Shown here: one piece after another, positions 1-12,717 of the stretch
Numbering within the stretch: position 1 is the first letter of the stretch
Layout of the letters: the number at the start of each line of letters is the position of its first letter
Source: Osedax frankpressi
Lineage: Eukaryota > Annelida > Polychaeta > Sabellida > Siboglinidae
Direction: 5' to 3'
Assembly: GCA_964035775.1 (NCBI GenBank)
Contig: OZ038312.1
Coordinates: 39,354,672-39,418,671, forward strand
Length of the DNA: 64,000 nucleotides
Notes under the pieces: generated by a model
Told to the model about the DNA's origin: nothing
Databases searched by the model: none
What the model saw: only the letters and a program-made list of their open reading frames with translations
Made by a program: the position numbers and the translations under genes

Positions 1-170
1 TTCATTTATACTCCCTAAATGCAACTCCATTCATACTTCCACTAAATATAACATACTCATACCCCGGCAGTCCTTTTAACTAAACTCTTCCCTTAATTCC
101 TCCCCAACTCGCAGCCTTAAATGTGTACATTTCCTTTATCCCTCTACTGAACTTACCATCTTCACGTCAG

Positions 171-1899
171 GATTATAGTTTTATTCGCATCGATGGTCGT
201 ACGTCGTCTCTAAGTAGAGCTGAGTATTGCCAACGTTTCCAAGGTGACGATGGTCCTCGCCTTGCGATTTTGTCAATAACAGCTGCCAATGCTGGTATAC
301 ATTTGACAGCGGCTAGTGTGGTGGTTTTTGCAGAACTCTACTGGAATCCTGGGGTATGTTCATCTATATGTCTCACTTCATTTCAGTTCTAACCTCACTC
401 CCCATCTCACTCCCCATCTCACTCCCCATCTCACTCCCCATCTCACTCCCCATCTCACTCCCCATCTCACTCCCCATCTCACTCCCCATCTCACTCCCCA
501 TCTCACTCCCCATATCACTCCCCATATCACTCCCCACCTCACTCCCCATCTCACTCCACATATCACTCCCCATCTCACTCCCCATATCACTTCCCATCTC
601 ACTTCCCATATCACTCCTTAGCTCTCTCCCCAAATTATTCTTAAATTCACTCCCTACCACACTCTTCACCACACTACTCTCTTCACTCCCCAAATATCAT
701 TATCTATATTTTCCTGCAGATTCTAAAACAAGCTGAAGATCGTACCCATCGCATCGGACAAAGGAATCACGTGAATATTCATTATCTCATTGCAGCTAAA
801 ACTGCCGACGATTTGATTTGGTCTTCCCTTATAGTATATAATACTAATAGTATATGATATTTGCATTTCTCAGATGATTCATTTACTTAACTTAGTCATT
901 TACTTCCCTTATGAAGAAAACCAACATATATTAATTGTAAGGAAGTCCGATAAAGAGAAGAGAGATTATCATCGTGGTCCAGAATAAGACAATATTCGTA
1001 ATAATTAATAATTATATTGTTTTCAAAAATCAATATGAAATATATCTAATAATAGAATATTAATATTATTAATACTTTATGAAGATATGTGTAGGTAAAT
1101 ATATTTACATATGTTGTTAAAATAGTAAATTAGGCGTTAGTGTATTGGAAACTTCACAATCTAAATAAGAGTGTAAATAATGATCATAGATCTCTCTTCT
1201 TAACCATAAAATTTCACTATTTCATTGATAGATCAAATATTTATTTCATTTTTTAGGTAAATTCATATACAATATAATTTCTCTTTGTGTGTAAAAAGAA
1301 ATACAATTTCAATATATAATTATATTAATATAAAATATATTAATATTAATATATTCACTTTCAATTTAATATTATTAAATTATATTTTACAATCGTTATA
1401 AAGTCTGTCATAATTTGTATTTTAATGTGATTTTTAGGCCTTTGATCAATAGCAAGCTTGAAATTCTAGAGAAAGCAGGGCTTTGTAATGATAATTTCAG
1501 CAACGTTGAAGATGTAACTGTTGAGGATCCTACCCAACATAAAATTGAAGATTACATAGTCAAAGATGGTTTGAATTATATATATTTCTTTATATCACAA
1601 TTTTATGAATTATTTATTTTTATCTATGACTTTGCTATAATTTGAAATGGAATTAAATCTTTAAAGATCCTTTCTAAAAAATAATATTTTTAACTATTAA
1701 TTTTTATTATAATATAATAGAATCTCATATTTTTTAAATTGCTAAATATATTAAAAATTATGAACAATACTTCCAAAATAATATCAAATTTAAATCTACA
1801 GAGAAACGAGATCTTTCAGAATTTATGGAAAACATTGATATAGATGAATTTGAATCTGATATACCGCCTAGTAAGAAAGTGAAATTAATTTCCGATTGA
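171..1899 (+). CDS. SMARCAL1: SMARCAL1 orthologue, last four exons (annealing helicase C-terminus)
   Basis: 3' end of a SNF2-family ATP-dependent annealing helicase, which in animals rewinds RPA-coated DNA at stalled forks in the nucleus. Exons read from splice sites: 171-353, 720-820, 1438-1568, 1802-1899 (TGA). The first encodes the helicase-C segment with [14 protein letters not shown] and [11 protein letters not shown]. The second continues [14 protein letters not shown] (motif VI) and ends ADDLIW. The third gives [15 protein letters not shown], very close to the SMARCAL1-specific tail as I remember the human protein and unlike ZRANB3. The fourth gives [18 protein letters not shown] and a basic end. 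Phases join cleanly (0, 2, 1); donors are GTATGT, GTCTTC and GTTTGA. The 5' part lies outside the window. An AATAAA sits at about 2024. The first exon's upstream edge rests on a CAG at 168-170. Orthology is from recalled family sequence; exon joins are inference. Confidence 0.88.
391..618. repeat. 12-bp minisatellite in a SMARCAL1 intron
   Basis: About 19 head-to-tail copies of TCACTCCCCATC, with late copies drifting to CCCATA. It fills most of the 366-bp intron between exons 171-353 and 720-820. Because 12 is a multiple of 3 it creates long spurious open frames on both strands. Confidence 0.93.
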
Positions 1900-2084
1900 T
1901 CCTTCGAAGTAACTCTAATACAATTATTTGGTAATTGATAAATGTTTCTATTTATGTCATATTTATTTAAGTTTTGGACAGGTAATAATCATATCACAGT
2001 ATAACAATAGGACCCACACAGAAAATAAATTAATTGTATCAGTTTGGGTTATAACTCGTAATTTGAAATTCGGCTGCTTTTGCT

Positions 2085-5000
2085 TTACACCTGAGATAAG
2101 GGTTCCGTAGATTTTGCGCCAATAGATGGCGTATTCGAGCGTTTCGAAGTCGGTGTGACTGCCTCGTTCGCTGTCTTATCTCCGGTGCCGCCTCCTGTGG
2201 GGGAACTTATCGACGGAACGCCACCCGTCGCTTGGTTTATGATGTCTTGCGGTGGAGGTTTGTTTCGTTTCTGCCGCGCCTGCTTCTTCGCCTGATCCAT
2301 CTGTTGTCGAGAGGTGTTTGTTGGCAGGGCCATAGGTTTGCAGCCAACAAAAACACGTTATGATGTCAAACGAAATGGAAACAAATAAGTTAAAAAATAA
2401 TGTGAACGCAAAATATTGTACAAGGTGATTGAACGCTTAATTCTATGTGTGAAGATAAATTTCGACATCAATGAAATCTAAAAACAATAAAACTGTTAAT
2501 CAATGCATTAGGTAATACAACAAATCTTTCAGTAAAAACACTAGACGTTATATTCAAACAATAAGTAACATTCGATGACGCAATAGGCCTGTCAATCACA
2601 CCACTAGATGGCATAACTGACCTGTCTCTGGAATTCACTCTCTGTGTGTTCTTTCCATAAGATATCGAAACAACCAATACCAACGAACACCAGAACGAAA
2701 ACAAACACCCCAAGAACTCCTCCGAGGACGAGTCTGGACATTGATGCTATGGTGTGGAGTATTATACAAGTAGAGATTGCAAAACCGTGGCGGATGTTGT
2801 AATGATTAATGCGGTTTCATAAAATGTTATCGAACACTTGATCTAATTAAATCATCACTTACTTTACCAATGGGATTTAAAATGATGTTACATTTTTCTA
2901 ATTGTAGAAATTAAATTTAAGTATAATATATATCTGTACTTTTATAATCAAGGAGTTAGTATCTGATATCGTATACACTTCTCATAATGAATGCATTGAG
3001 TTACGCCACTGATGCTCTCTAATGTTATTATTAATATTAACGAAAACAGCCGCATGCAAGAGTCTCATCGAAATTCAATATTTCTTTTATACGTACACCA
3101 ATTGAAGCCCAGACAGCCGTACTCATCACAACCTTTACCGGTACACCCGCAATCATTCATAGCATCGCAATGGTAAGCCCAGCTTATACATTCCTGTAAT
3201 GTGAAGTCGGTTAAGTAGTGGGGTGAATGGACAAACGGGTAGAATCAGAATTATTACCGGAATTTATTTCTTAGTATATATTAGAATTATATATATTAAA
3301 AACTATATTTCTTTATAAAAATGTTTTTATTTTCTTGAAACTGAATATTTATTAAAATGCTAAAGTAATTGTAATAATATATATTTGTGAATTTGAATAA
3401 AGAATAAATTACTAAGAATCAATACTATTATTTTCATATATTTTCTATTTCTCAAATACATGTGTATTGCATGTAATAAGCTACAATGAAAATACATGCA
3501 GAATTCGTGATTTTAAAAATAGAATTAAACGAAATCAATATAACTAGAAACTTACAAAAATAATTTATAATTAGAATATGATGAATATTTATATTTTAAA
3601 TTATTTTAAGTGATCCTACAATGCATTGTAAAGCATGCTTTGGGTGAAAACTAAAGAACAATCTAACTATCCACTGTTAGCATTAGTTAGCATTATGGAA
3701 TTTATTAGTACGAAATGTATTTGAGGTATTGTAAATCATTTTACAAACTTAACTTTTTATCATGTAATATATATATCGACAATATTTATGCAGTACGACG
3801 TATGTAGGAGTTGTTGAATCGTCTTAGCGTGCGTTTCGATAATCGTGCTTTATTGTGCTTTTGGTGGCGACTTCCCTACCTTGTTGGCACATTTGAAGTT
3901 CATAGACTGGCATTGCACCGCTGGAGTCGTGAATAGACCGGAACCCGGTAGGGGCATTACTTCGAATGTGGCTCGAAAACCTTTATTAGATATCTGCCCG
4001 TCGGTCCAAAATTCTACCCACAGCCATCTGCATGGTAACGTGTTGGATTAGCGTGCTGGTGTAGATTAGCCTGGCACAGTACTATCACGGAGCAGGCACT
4101 TCGTAAACTATACAATCAGCAGTAGTACACCAAACACAGTACACAGCGTACCGCACACTATATCTACTCCACTGATTCGCAAACCTTATACAAAATTATA
4201 TCTTGTTATAAGTATAGTATTCGATACTAATATTCTTGAATTGAGATCGCAATTTAGGTTGTTGATGTATTCAATATCTACTTCAATACACAACTGCGAA
4301 GTATGATAAACAAGCAAACGTAATATTGCAGAAGTGACGTGCACTAATATAGATTAGCAATTCTAACCTCGTTCTCGATCTTATTATGTATTCCTGATTA
4401 GTCATACAATACTCGCCGAGTAGGTTTTCCACTTTACTTCCGTTGCGAACCTGCAAACGCAAGTTATATAAACTAACTTAATTGATGTAGTTAACCAATA
4501 TGTATGTATTTTGTAGAATTGTAATCGGTAGAGTGATTTATTCATACAGTAAAAAGTTAATATAAACTTATATTTACTAACAGATCGCCTATAATCACAT
4601 GAGTATTGTTATCATATTGTTAACATGTATTGAATACATGATTGAGTTACATAATATAATGGTTAACATTTACACCAACATTGATAAATTAGTGGTGTAT
4701 TAGTTGAGAAGTAGTGGAGTATTAGTGTATTATTAGTGATAAAGTAATTGCTTAGTATTAGTAGAGTTTTATTAGAATAATAGTAGAGTCTTAGTTGAGT
4801 ATTAATAGAGTATTAGTGGTATATTAGTATAGTATTAGTAGAGTTTTATTAGAATAATAGTAAAGTTTTAGTAGAGTATTAGTATTAATAGTATATTATC
4901 TGGTATATTATGGTTTATTAATGGTGTGTTAGTTAAGTATTAGTATTGTATTAGTATTATACTAGTGCTATAATAGTTTTATGGTAGTGGTATATTAGTC

Positions 5001-5363
5001 GAGTATTAAACGAAATGTTCAGATAAGTAAATTTAAATCGCTGTTCAGCGAAAACTCCAATTAGAATACTTACAGAAAGACGATCTATGCATCGTCCTAC
5101 AGTGGTGATTTGTCCTAGCACGAAATGAACGGTCAAGTTCACCCCGTATTCTTTTGGAGCCTCGAGAAACCTGCGAGATGCTTAGATATTGAAATTCTTA
5201 TGAATAGTTAATCGCATATCCCATAATAGCTGATATTTACAATTCTAAAATGTGTTTCAGCATTTATAATAAACAGCGTTTTAATACATCCATTGATTGA
5301 AAGATAAGTATGTAATACACTGTTTTGAAGTTAAAACGCTAGTTCCGAAGATTGAAGATTAGA

Positions 5364-5405
<42 letters not shown>

Positions 5406-6080
5406 ACTTTATATGCTTGAATATTAAATCACTCCGTTATAATGTAATATCGAGTGTGGGTAGAAGAGTGACTAGAGGTTGAATATTTAATATTAATATC
5501 CGCATATTATTCGAAAAATTCCATTTATGTTATTGATTTTTTAAACGGAATCATAATAGGATATTTATTATATAACAAGAGAAACAACGGTACTTAAAGT
5601 TAAATAATCATTATGCGGATGTTTTGAATACTGTACAGTGTACTGTACACTGTACAGTGTACACTGTACACTGTACACTGTACAGTGTACACTGTACACT
5701 GTACACTGTACAGTGTACAGTGTACAGTGTACAGTATATAGTATACATAGTGTATAATTTACATAATGTACATATTTTACATAGTGCATAGCGTGCATGG
5801 AGTATAGTGTACAATGCACACTATACATGTACAGTGTACAGTGTACAATGTACAGTGTACATAGTCTGCACCATACGCACCGCACATCTAAATATACACG
5901 TATCGCTGTCGTTGAATAATTTGGTAAACGCTAGCCACTAACCAGATGCAATGAGTATTGTTGGGGTAGTCTTCCGGGTAATTTGGTGAATTTAAATATC
6001 CATAGTCTGTTATTTTCGTCATTTTTATAAAACCACCGCAGCTGCCTGCCGATATAGATGGCGGTGGAGTTTGGTGAAAT
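2085..6080 (-). CDS. CUB-LDLa single-pass membrane protein, Neto/SOL-like (3' exons)
   Basis: Minus-strand gene rebuilt from exons, in transcript order. About 6050-5935: CUB start with SCGGF and YGYLNSPNYPEDYPNN. 5170-5074: EAPKEYGVNLTV to CIDRLS. 4450-4368: VRNGSKVENLLGEYC. 4027-3880: CUB end LWVEFWTDG, GFRATFEV, then CQSMNFKCANK. 3193-3097: LDL-receptor class A core CISWAYHCDAMNDCG and CDEYGC. 2746-2622: one membrane helix (GVLGVFVFVLVFVGIGCF). 2300-2085: a basic then Ser/Thr/Pro-rich cytoplasmic tail ending PLSQV and TAA. Donors such as GTAAGT (5073), GTAGGG (3879) and GTCAGT (2621), and the phases, agree. The order CUB-LDLa-TM-short tail matches Neto/SOL auxiliary subunits of glutamate receptors, which usually have two CUBs; the first would lie further right or be absent. 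The edge of the first CUB exon and its join to the second are uncertain. Minus-strand AATAAA at 1967-1962. Confidence 0.72.
5362..5401. repeat. (AT)n microsatellite
   Basis: Uninterrupted AT dinucleotide run inside an intron of the minus-strand CUB gene. Confidence 0.9.
5631..5870. repeat. Palindromic TGTACA-rich tandem array
   Basis: Irregular tandem copies of TGTACAGTG and its complement CACTGTACA. Units occur in both orientations, so almost the whole 240 bp is self-complementary. It lies in an intron of the CUB gene. Long open frames here are artefacts of the repeat. Confidence 0.88.
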
Positions 6081-6115
6081 AGGTTCATGGTAAAAAGGGT
6101 GAATGTATATGGCAA

Positions 6116-7054
6116 CTCGTATTCGTAACTCGCATTAATGATATCGTATGCGATATTTATTTATTAATTATTATCGGAAACGGATATACGTTAAGAGCAC
6201 GTAGATACTGCGTACTCACAATCGTAAAGGAATATGCAGAGGAATTGTAATATAAAAATGGAATCACTCACCGATGAAGATAATAATAACCGAATATTAA
6301 TATTTTACTTTTAAACGAAAGTTAAATGCTTACCGCTAATATTAATAATATAATACTTATTCTATATTAGTAATTACACGTTTACGGGGATAAGTTTTTC
6401 GGAGAAACTTTTTCAATATTAATTATTCAATCGTATAGATAACTATCAAACCCACACGAATATATAATTAAATAAATACAATAACTCCTTAATAAATATA
6501 ATAACTTCTTAACTTTAAATATAATATTGTGAGTTTACAAACATAAACTTATTGCGTAACTTTTCAAAGATAAATCAAATAGAATTCTAGTAATTCACTG
6601 ATTTAGCAAATTTTAGTTAGATTAGTTGTTAAAGATAAATACAGTCATGATAATCACCCATGCAACTGTTTCCTCGTGTGAAGGCACATGTGTTAAAAGT
6701 TGCACTAATTCGGGTTGAAAAGGTATAACTTTGGGTTTACCCAATCTTACCAAAGTTGATTGCGATATTAATCCGATTTGAACAGCTTATTTAAAAAATG
6801 ATTAAATCGCTGAACAAATTATTTTCTCGTTTATATAGAAATGCAATGTTGACTGATTAAACAAACATAACCAGGAATAATTAAAAACTAGTATAAACAA
6901 TAATATTGATATATATATATCAAATTGGTAGTAACATATCTATATATAGAGTATTTACTCTAAACGAATACATTTATATATATAATTGTTTTCTATGAGT
7001 GACTACTCAGCCAACTAATAATGTTATGTAATCCATAAATATTGTATTACATAT

Positions 7055-7115
<61 letters not shown>

Positions 7116-7259
7116 GTATACACATTCTCATACTCTTATATAATGGTATTCGCTATCGTGAAGAAAACGATCTAAAGCAGACTTTTAGTAATAAAATAAT
7201 AATAGTGCATACAATGCATATTACCTAATAATTCATATGACTTAACAATTCATATTACT
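6116..7259. other. AT-rich non-coding stretch
   Basis: No exon, RNA gene or element recognised. Contains a mixed (CA)n(TA)n microsatellite at about 7052-7110. Probably an intron or the upstream region of the CUB-LDLa gene. Confidence 0.6.
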
Positions 7260-7409
7260 TAACAATGGTAGAATTACAGCAATGCATATCAGAGTCGACG
7301 TCGCGGTCTCGCAATGACGTAATATTGGCTAACCATAAACAATTGCGATTAGGAGCGAATCGAGGATCACGTGTCGGTGGAAACTCTCTGCAATGGGAAA
7401 CGAGGGAAA

Positions 7410-7806
7410 TATTAGTTAGACCAGCAGGTGGGGCACAGAGGTGGGAAGAGATGGGAACAGGGAAATGTTAGTTAGACCAGCAGGTGGGGCACAGAGGTGG
7501 GAAGAGATGGGAACAGGGAAATGTTAGTTAGACCAGCAGGTGGGGCACATAGGTGGGAAGAGATGGGAACAGGGAAATGTTAGTTAGACCAGCAGGTGGG
7601 GCACAGAGGTGGGAAGAGATGGGAACAGGGAAATGTTAGTTAGACCAGCAGGTGGGGCACAGAGGTGGGAAGAGATGGGAACAGGGAAATGTTAGTTAGA
7701 CCAGCAGGTGGGGCACAGAGGTGGGAAGAGATGGGAACAGGGAAATGTTAGTTAGACCAGCAGGTGGGGCACAGAGGTGGGAAGAGATGGGAACAGGGAA
7801 ATGTTA
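7410..7806. repeat. 56-bp minisatellite, about 7 copies
   Basis: Nearly identical 56-bp units containing GTTAGTTAGACCAGCAGG and GGGAAGAGATGGGAACAGGG. Unit starts fall at about 7467, 7523, 7579 and onward. One unit has a single change (ACATAGG for ACAGAGG at about 7547). It abuts the 58-bp array but is unrelated to it in sequence. Confidence 0.95.
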
Positions 7807-7862
7807 GTTGGTGTTATGTGGTTAAGGTGGTTAAGTTGGGTTTGGGGAATTGGCAAGGATGA

Positions 7863-10411
7863 ATAAGAAAGGGAGGTTTAGTTTGTGGTGGTAATGTTAT
7901 TGGAGTGTATAGTGTGGGTAATAGATAAGGGAAGTGTAGTTTGTGGTGGTAATGTTATTGGAGTGTATAGTGTGGGTAATAGATAAGGGAAGTGTAGTTT
8001 GTGGTGGTAATGTTATTGGAGTGTATAGTGTGGGTAATAGATAAGGGAAGTGTAGTTTGTGGTGGTAATATTATTGGAGTGTATAGTGTGGGTAATAGAT
8101 AAGGGAAGTGTAGTTTGTGGTGGTAATATTATTGGAGTGTATAGTGTGGGTAATAGATAAGGGAGGTTTAGTTTGTGGTGGTAATGTTATTGGAGTGTAT
8201 AGTGTGGGTAATAGATAATGGAAGTGTAGTTTGTGGTGGTAATGTTATTGGAGTGTATATTGTGGGTAATAGATAAGGGAAGTGTAGTTTGTGGTGGTAA
8301 TGTTATTGGAGTGTATAGTGTGGGTAATAGATAAGGGAAGTGTAGTTTGTGGTGGTAATGTTATTGGAGTGTATAGTGTGGGTAATAGATAAGGGAAGTG
8401 TAGTTTGTGGTGGTAATGTTATTGGAGTGTATAGTGTGGGTAATAGATAAGGGAAGTGTAGTTTGTGGTGGTAATATTATTGGAGTGTATAGTGTGGGTA
8501 ATAGATAAGGGAAGTGTAGTTTGTGGTGGTAATGTTATTGGAGTGTATAGTGTGGGTAATAGATAAGGGAAGTGTAGTTTGTGGTGGTAATATTATTGGA
8601 GTGTATAGTGTGGGTAATAGATAAGGGAAGTGTAGTTTGTAGTGGTAATCTTATTGGAGTGTATAGTGTGGGTAATAGATAAGGGAAGTGTAGTTTGTGG
8701 TGGTAATGTTATTGGAGTGTATATTGTGGGTAATAGATAAGGGAAGTGTAGTTTGTAGTGGTAATGTTATTGTAGTGTATAGTGTGGGTAATAGATAAGG
8801 GAAGTGTAGTTTGTGGTGGTAATGTTATTGGAGTGTATAGTGTGGTTAATAGATAAGGGAAGTGTAGTTTGTGGTGGTAATGTTATTGGAGTGTATAGTG
8901 TGGGTAATGTTATTGGAGTGTATAGTGTGGGTAATAGATAAGGGAAGTGTAGTTTGTAGTGGTAATGTTATTGTAGTGTATAGTGTGGGTAATAGATAAG
9001 GGAAGTGTAGTTTGTGGTGGTAATGTTATTGTAGTGTATAGTGTGGGTAATAGATAAGGGAAGTGTAGTTTGTGGTGGTAATGTTATTGGAGTGTATAGT
9101 GTGGGTAATAGATAAGGGAAGTGTAGTTTGTGGTGGTAATGTTATTGTAGTGTATAGTGTGGGTAATAGATAAGGGAAGTGTAGTTTGTGGTGGTAATGT
9201 TATTGGAGTGTATAGTGTGGGTAATAGATAAGGGAAGTGTAGTTTGTGGTGGTAATGTTATTGGAGTGTATAGTATGGGTAATAGATAAGGGAAGTGTAG
9301 TTTGTGGTGGTAATGTTATTGGAGTGTATAGTGTGGGTAATGTTATTGGAGTGTATAGTGTGGGTAATAGATAAGGGAAGTGTAGTTTGTGGTGGTAATG
9401 TTATTGTAGTGTATAGTGTGGATAATAGATAAGGGAAGTGTAGTTTGTGGTGGTAATGTTATTGTAGTGCATAGTGTGGGTAATAGATAAGGGAAGTGTA
9501 GTTTGTGGTGGTAATGTTATTGGAGTGTATAGTGTGGGTAATAGATAAGGGAAGTGTAGTTTGTGGTGGTAATGTTATTGTAGTGTATAGTGTGGGTAAT
9601 AGATAAGGGAAGTGTAGTTTGTGGTAGTAATGTTATTGTAGTGTATAGTGTGGGTAATAGATAAGGGAAGTGTAGTTTGTGGTGGTAATGTTATTGTAGT
9701 GTATAGTGTGGGTAATAGATAAGGGAAGTGTAGTTTGTGGTGGTAATGTTATTGGAGTGTATAGTGTGGGTAATAGATAAGGGAAGTGTAGTTTGTGGTG
9801 GTAATGTTATTGTAGTGTATAGTGTGGGTAATAGATAATGGAAGTGTAGTTTGTGGTGGTAATGTTATTGGAGTGTATAGTGTGGGTAATAGATAATGGA
9901 AGTGTAGTTTGTGGTGGTAATGTTATTGGAGTGTATAGTGTGGGTAATAGATAAGGAAAGTGTAGTTTGTGGTGGTAATGTTATTGGAGTGTATAGTGTG
10001 GGTAATAGATAAGGGAAGTGTAGTTTGTGGTGGTAATGTTATTGGAGTGTATAGTGTGGGTAATAGATAAGGGAAGTGTAGTTTGTGGTGGTAATGTTAT
10101 TGGAGTGTATAGTGTGGGTAATAGATAAGGGAAGTGTAGTTTGTGGTGGTAATGTTATTGTAGTGTATAGTGTGGGTAATAGATAAGGGAAGTGTAGTTT
10201 GTGGTGGTAATGTTATTGGAGTGTATAGTGTGGGTAATAGATAAGGGAAGTGTAGTTTGTGGTGGTAATGTTATTGTAGTGTATAGTGTGGGTAATAGAT
10301 AAGGGAAGTGTAGTTTGTGGTGGTAATGTTATTGGAGTGTATAGTGTGGGTAATGTTATTGTAGTGTATAGTGTGGGTAATAGATAAGGGAAGTGTAGTT
10401 TGTGGTGGTAA
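7863..10411. repeat. 58-bp minisatellite, about 44 copies
   Basis: GT-rich strand asymmetric array. The unit carries GTTATTGGAGTGTATAGTG, GGGTAATAGATAAGGG and AAGTGTAGTTTGTGGTGG. Variants (TTGTAG for TTGGAG, AATATT for AATGTT, ATAATGG) are scattered non-randomly. At about 8880-8925, 9310-9350 and 10335-10370 there are short 27-bp partial units, where GTTATTGGAG restarts straight after GGGTAAT. The same family reappears at 28008-28374 as part of the large duplication. Confidence 0.95.
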
Positions 10412-10682
10412 TTAACACAGGTTTCTAGGCTTTTGTCCAATCAGACGTGTATAATATCAATAATAACAATAAGCTAGGAGTAATATAAGTATAATAATCG
10501 GAAAAGTAAGTGTAGGATAATAAAGTAAGTTAATGTGATGTAGGAAAAGTAGACAGGATTCAGTTGTTAAATTAAATGATAGTAATGGGGTTAGTCATTG
10601 CTGGTCATTAGTATAATTAGGTGTAGTTTATATAGCAAGAGAAATAATAGTGAGATGGATTGAGTACAGTTAGTAAAGTAGT

Positions 10683-10825
10683 ATAAGTCATTGTTGAGCG
10701 GCTAGGAAGGAGTATAGTTTCGTTTTAAAAGAATTATTGTTTGTTTCTTATTGTAGTTTGGATGGTAGTCCATTCCATATAGTAGGGGCTGAATAAAGGA
10801 AGGCAGTTTATGAGAAATCAGGGGT
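10683..10825 (-). mobile_element. Decayed LINE, C-terminal end of the reverse-transcriptase ORF
   Basis: On the minus strand the DNA reads TAFLYSAPTIWNGLPSKLQ, stop, then ETNNNSFKTKLYSFLAAQQ, stop. This is the signature C-terminus of CR1/L2/Jockey-group LINE polymerases (SAPxLWNSLPxxLR...SFKxxLKxxLF). An in-frame stop in the middle and one upstream show it is a fossil. No other part of the ORF was found; the copy is flanked by the 58-bp array and the TG repeat. The clade is not resolved. Confidence 0.6.
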
Positions 10826-10948
10826 ATTGAGTATAGTTTGTTTGTAGATCTGTGTGTTCTGTTATTAGTATATATGTTAATAGATTTGCAATATATATTG
10901 GTGTTGGTTTATGTATGGCAGTGTGAGTGATGCCGTTGGTGTATATGT

Positions 10949-11090
10949 GAGTAGGTGTGTGTATGTGTGTGTGTGTATGTGTGTGTATGTGTGAGTATGT
11001 ATGTGTGTGTGTATGTGTGTGTGTGTGTGTGTGTATGAGTATGTATGTGTGTGTGAGTGTGTGTGTGTGTATGTATGTATGTATGTATGT

Positions 11091-11133
<43 letters not shown>

Positions 11134-11175
11134 TATGTATGTGTGTTTGAGTGTGTGTGAGTGTGTGTGAGTAGA
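10949..11175. repeat. TG/TATG microsatellite
   Basis: Long (TG)n with interspersed TATG and GAGT steps. Spurious frames appear on both strands. A shorter relative occupies the same place in the second duplication unit. Confidence 0.92.
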
Positions 11176-12717
11176 TGGCAGTGTGAATGTTGCATAATAA
11201 CGAATACTTAGATATTTCTGAAGTATGTATTAATTATTTTGTTAACTTGTTTTAATTAAGTTTTTGCAGTGATTGTATTTGCTATTGCAGTAATCCAGGT
11301 TAGGGAATATTGTTGAAATAATCAGTATTTTTAGAGATTGTATGTCAAGTAATTTCTATATTTGTTTAATTTGTATTAGTTTGTAGTTACATTTTAGGTT
11401 ATTAATAATACATTAATTTTCAATTGATTTATAAATATTTTCAATTTTGATTATGAAAATTGTAAAATTTCGATAACGTAAGGTACTCAAAAGTTTTATA
11501 AAGGTTTTTAGAGTCGTGTTTATATTTTTTTAATATATTTTATTATTAGATTTTTTTAAATATCTGTAAATGTTTTTGTTTTGTATAAATTTATTTCTGC
11601 TAATGATAATTTTATTTGTTCTCCATGTTGTTTCTATTTTCCTAAATATACTTAACACAGACTAGCCTGTGTTTATTAACAAGGGGGCATTACACCGAGG
11701 CTTTAATCTTCTTGTAGATATATTAAGAGTTTTAGTTGGAGCATGTAAGTTGATTATTTTTTAAATAAAATAAAACACTATAACTATAAATATCTAAAAA
11801 ATATTCCAGATAAATAAATGTTATATATCGCTTAATTTATTTTATAATATTTAATAAATTTTGTAATAAATGAAAGAATTTTATAAAATTATTACATCAC
11901 TCTGTTTGTTGTGTTCTATGATAACTATAGTAATAGTTATACTATATATAGTAATTATATTGACATAATTATTTCTAAATATGTAGCAGATTCATATTTT
12001 GAAAACGCAATACGATATTTGAATTGTTTTATATATTCTCTTGAGATCGCATAATTCACAAATGTTCGCAAATTCCAATAATACTTAATCGTAGTCGTAG
12101 AAACACTAATATTCTAGAATGCTCTGCGATTAATAATGAATGAGCACTATATGATGAGGTCAACAATAGTTACGCAATGAACAATATAGATGTTATAGGA
12201 AAGATGATTTCGGTATATGTTTGGAAACTGATTATACGATTGGTGGTATAGTAGTCATTACCGAAGAACTTTATGGAGAATACATACATATACTCTGCAG
12301 AGTTCATTGGAACTATCTACTCAACAATGTACTTATTAATATTATGCAATATTGATCAATCAATGTATCTAAGCATATTATCAGTAAAGTACTTGTAAAA
12401 ATGCATCCACTAATTTACAAAATGAATATGAATACAATAATCCCAATTTTGATAAAATGTTATGTAATTCTGATCAGACAACTAAAAGAAATACGAATAT
12501 CAGACGATGACGAAGCAGCAATGTGAAATACATGTTTACGTTTATTATTTTATTGGTGATAATGACTCAGTGATAGATGTGTTATTATCAGTAAATACCG
12601 ATAACCTATACTATAGACATTGTAACGGTATTCAGTGGTACTTACCCATATCGAACTGATGTACTCCCGGTGGATACGAGATTATCTAATATACAATATT
12701 AGTAATGTTATTTTTAG

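Noticed and set aside
356-736. Long open frames on both strands over the SMARCAL1 intron
   Set aside because: A 12-bp repeat keeps frames open; the exons on either side join across it.
2468-2713. 81-codon minus-strand frame
   Set aside because: Wrong frame over the transmembrane exon; the neighbouring frame gives the hydrophobic helix and joins to good splice sites.
3845-4051. 68-codon plus-strand frame
   Set aside because: Antisense shadow of the CUB/LDLa exon 4027-3880.
10957-11160. Cys/Val-rich plus and His/Thr-rich minus frames
   Set aside because: Translation of a TG microsatellite.
11650-11690. AACACAG/CTGTGTT hairpin as a Helitron 3' end
   Set aside because: No CTRR terminus after it, no 5' end, and the sequence next to it differs between the two duplicates.
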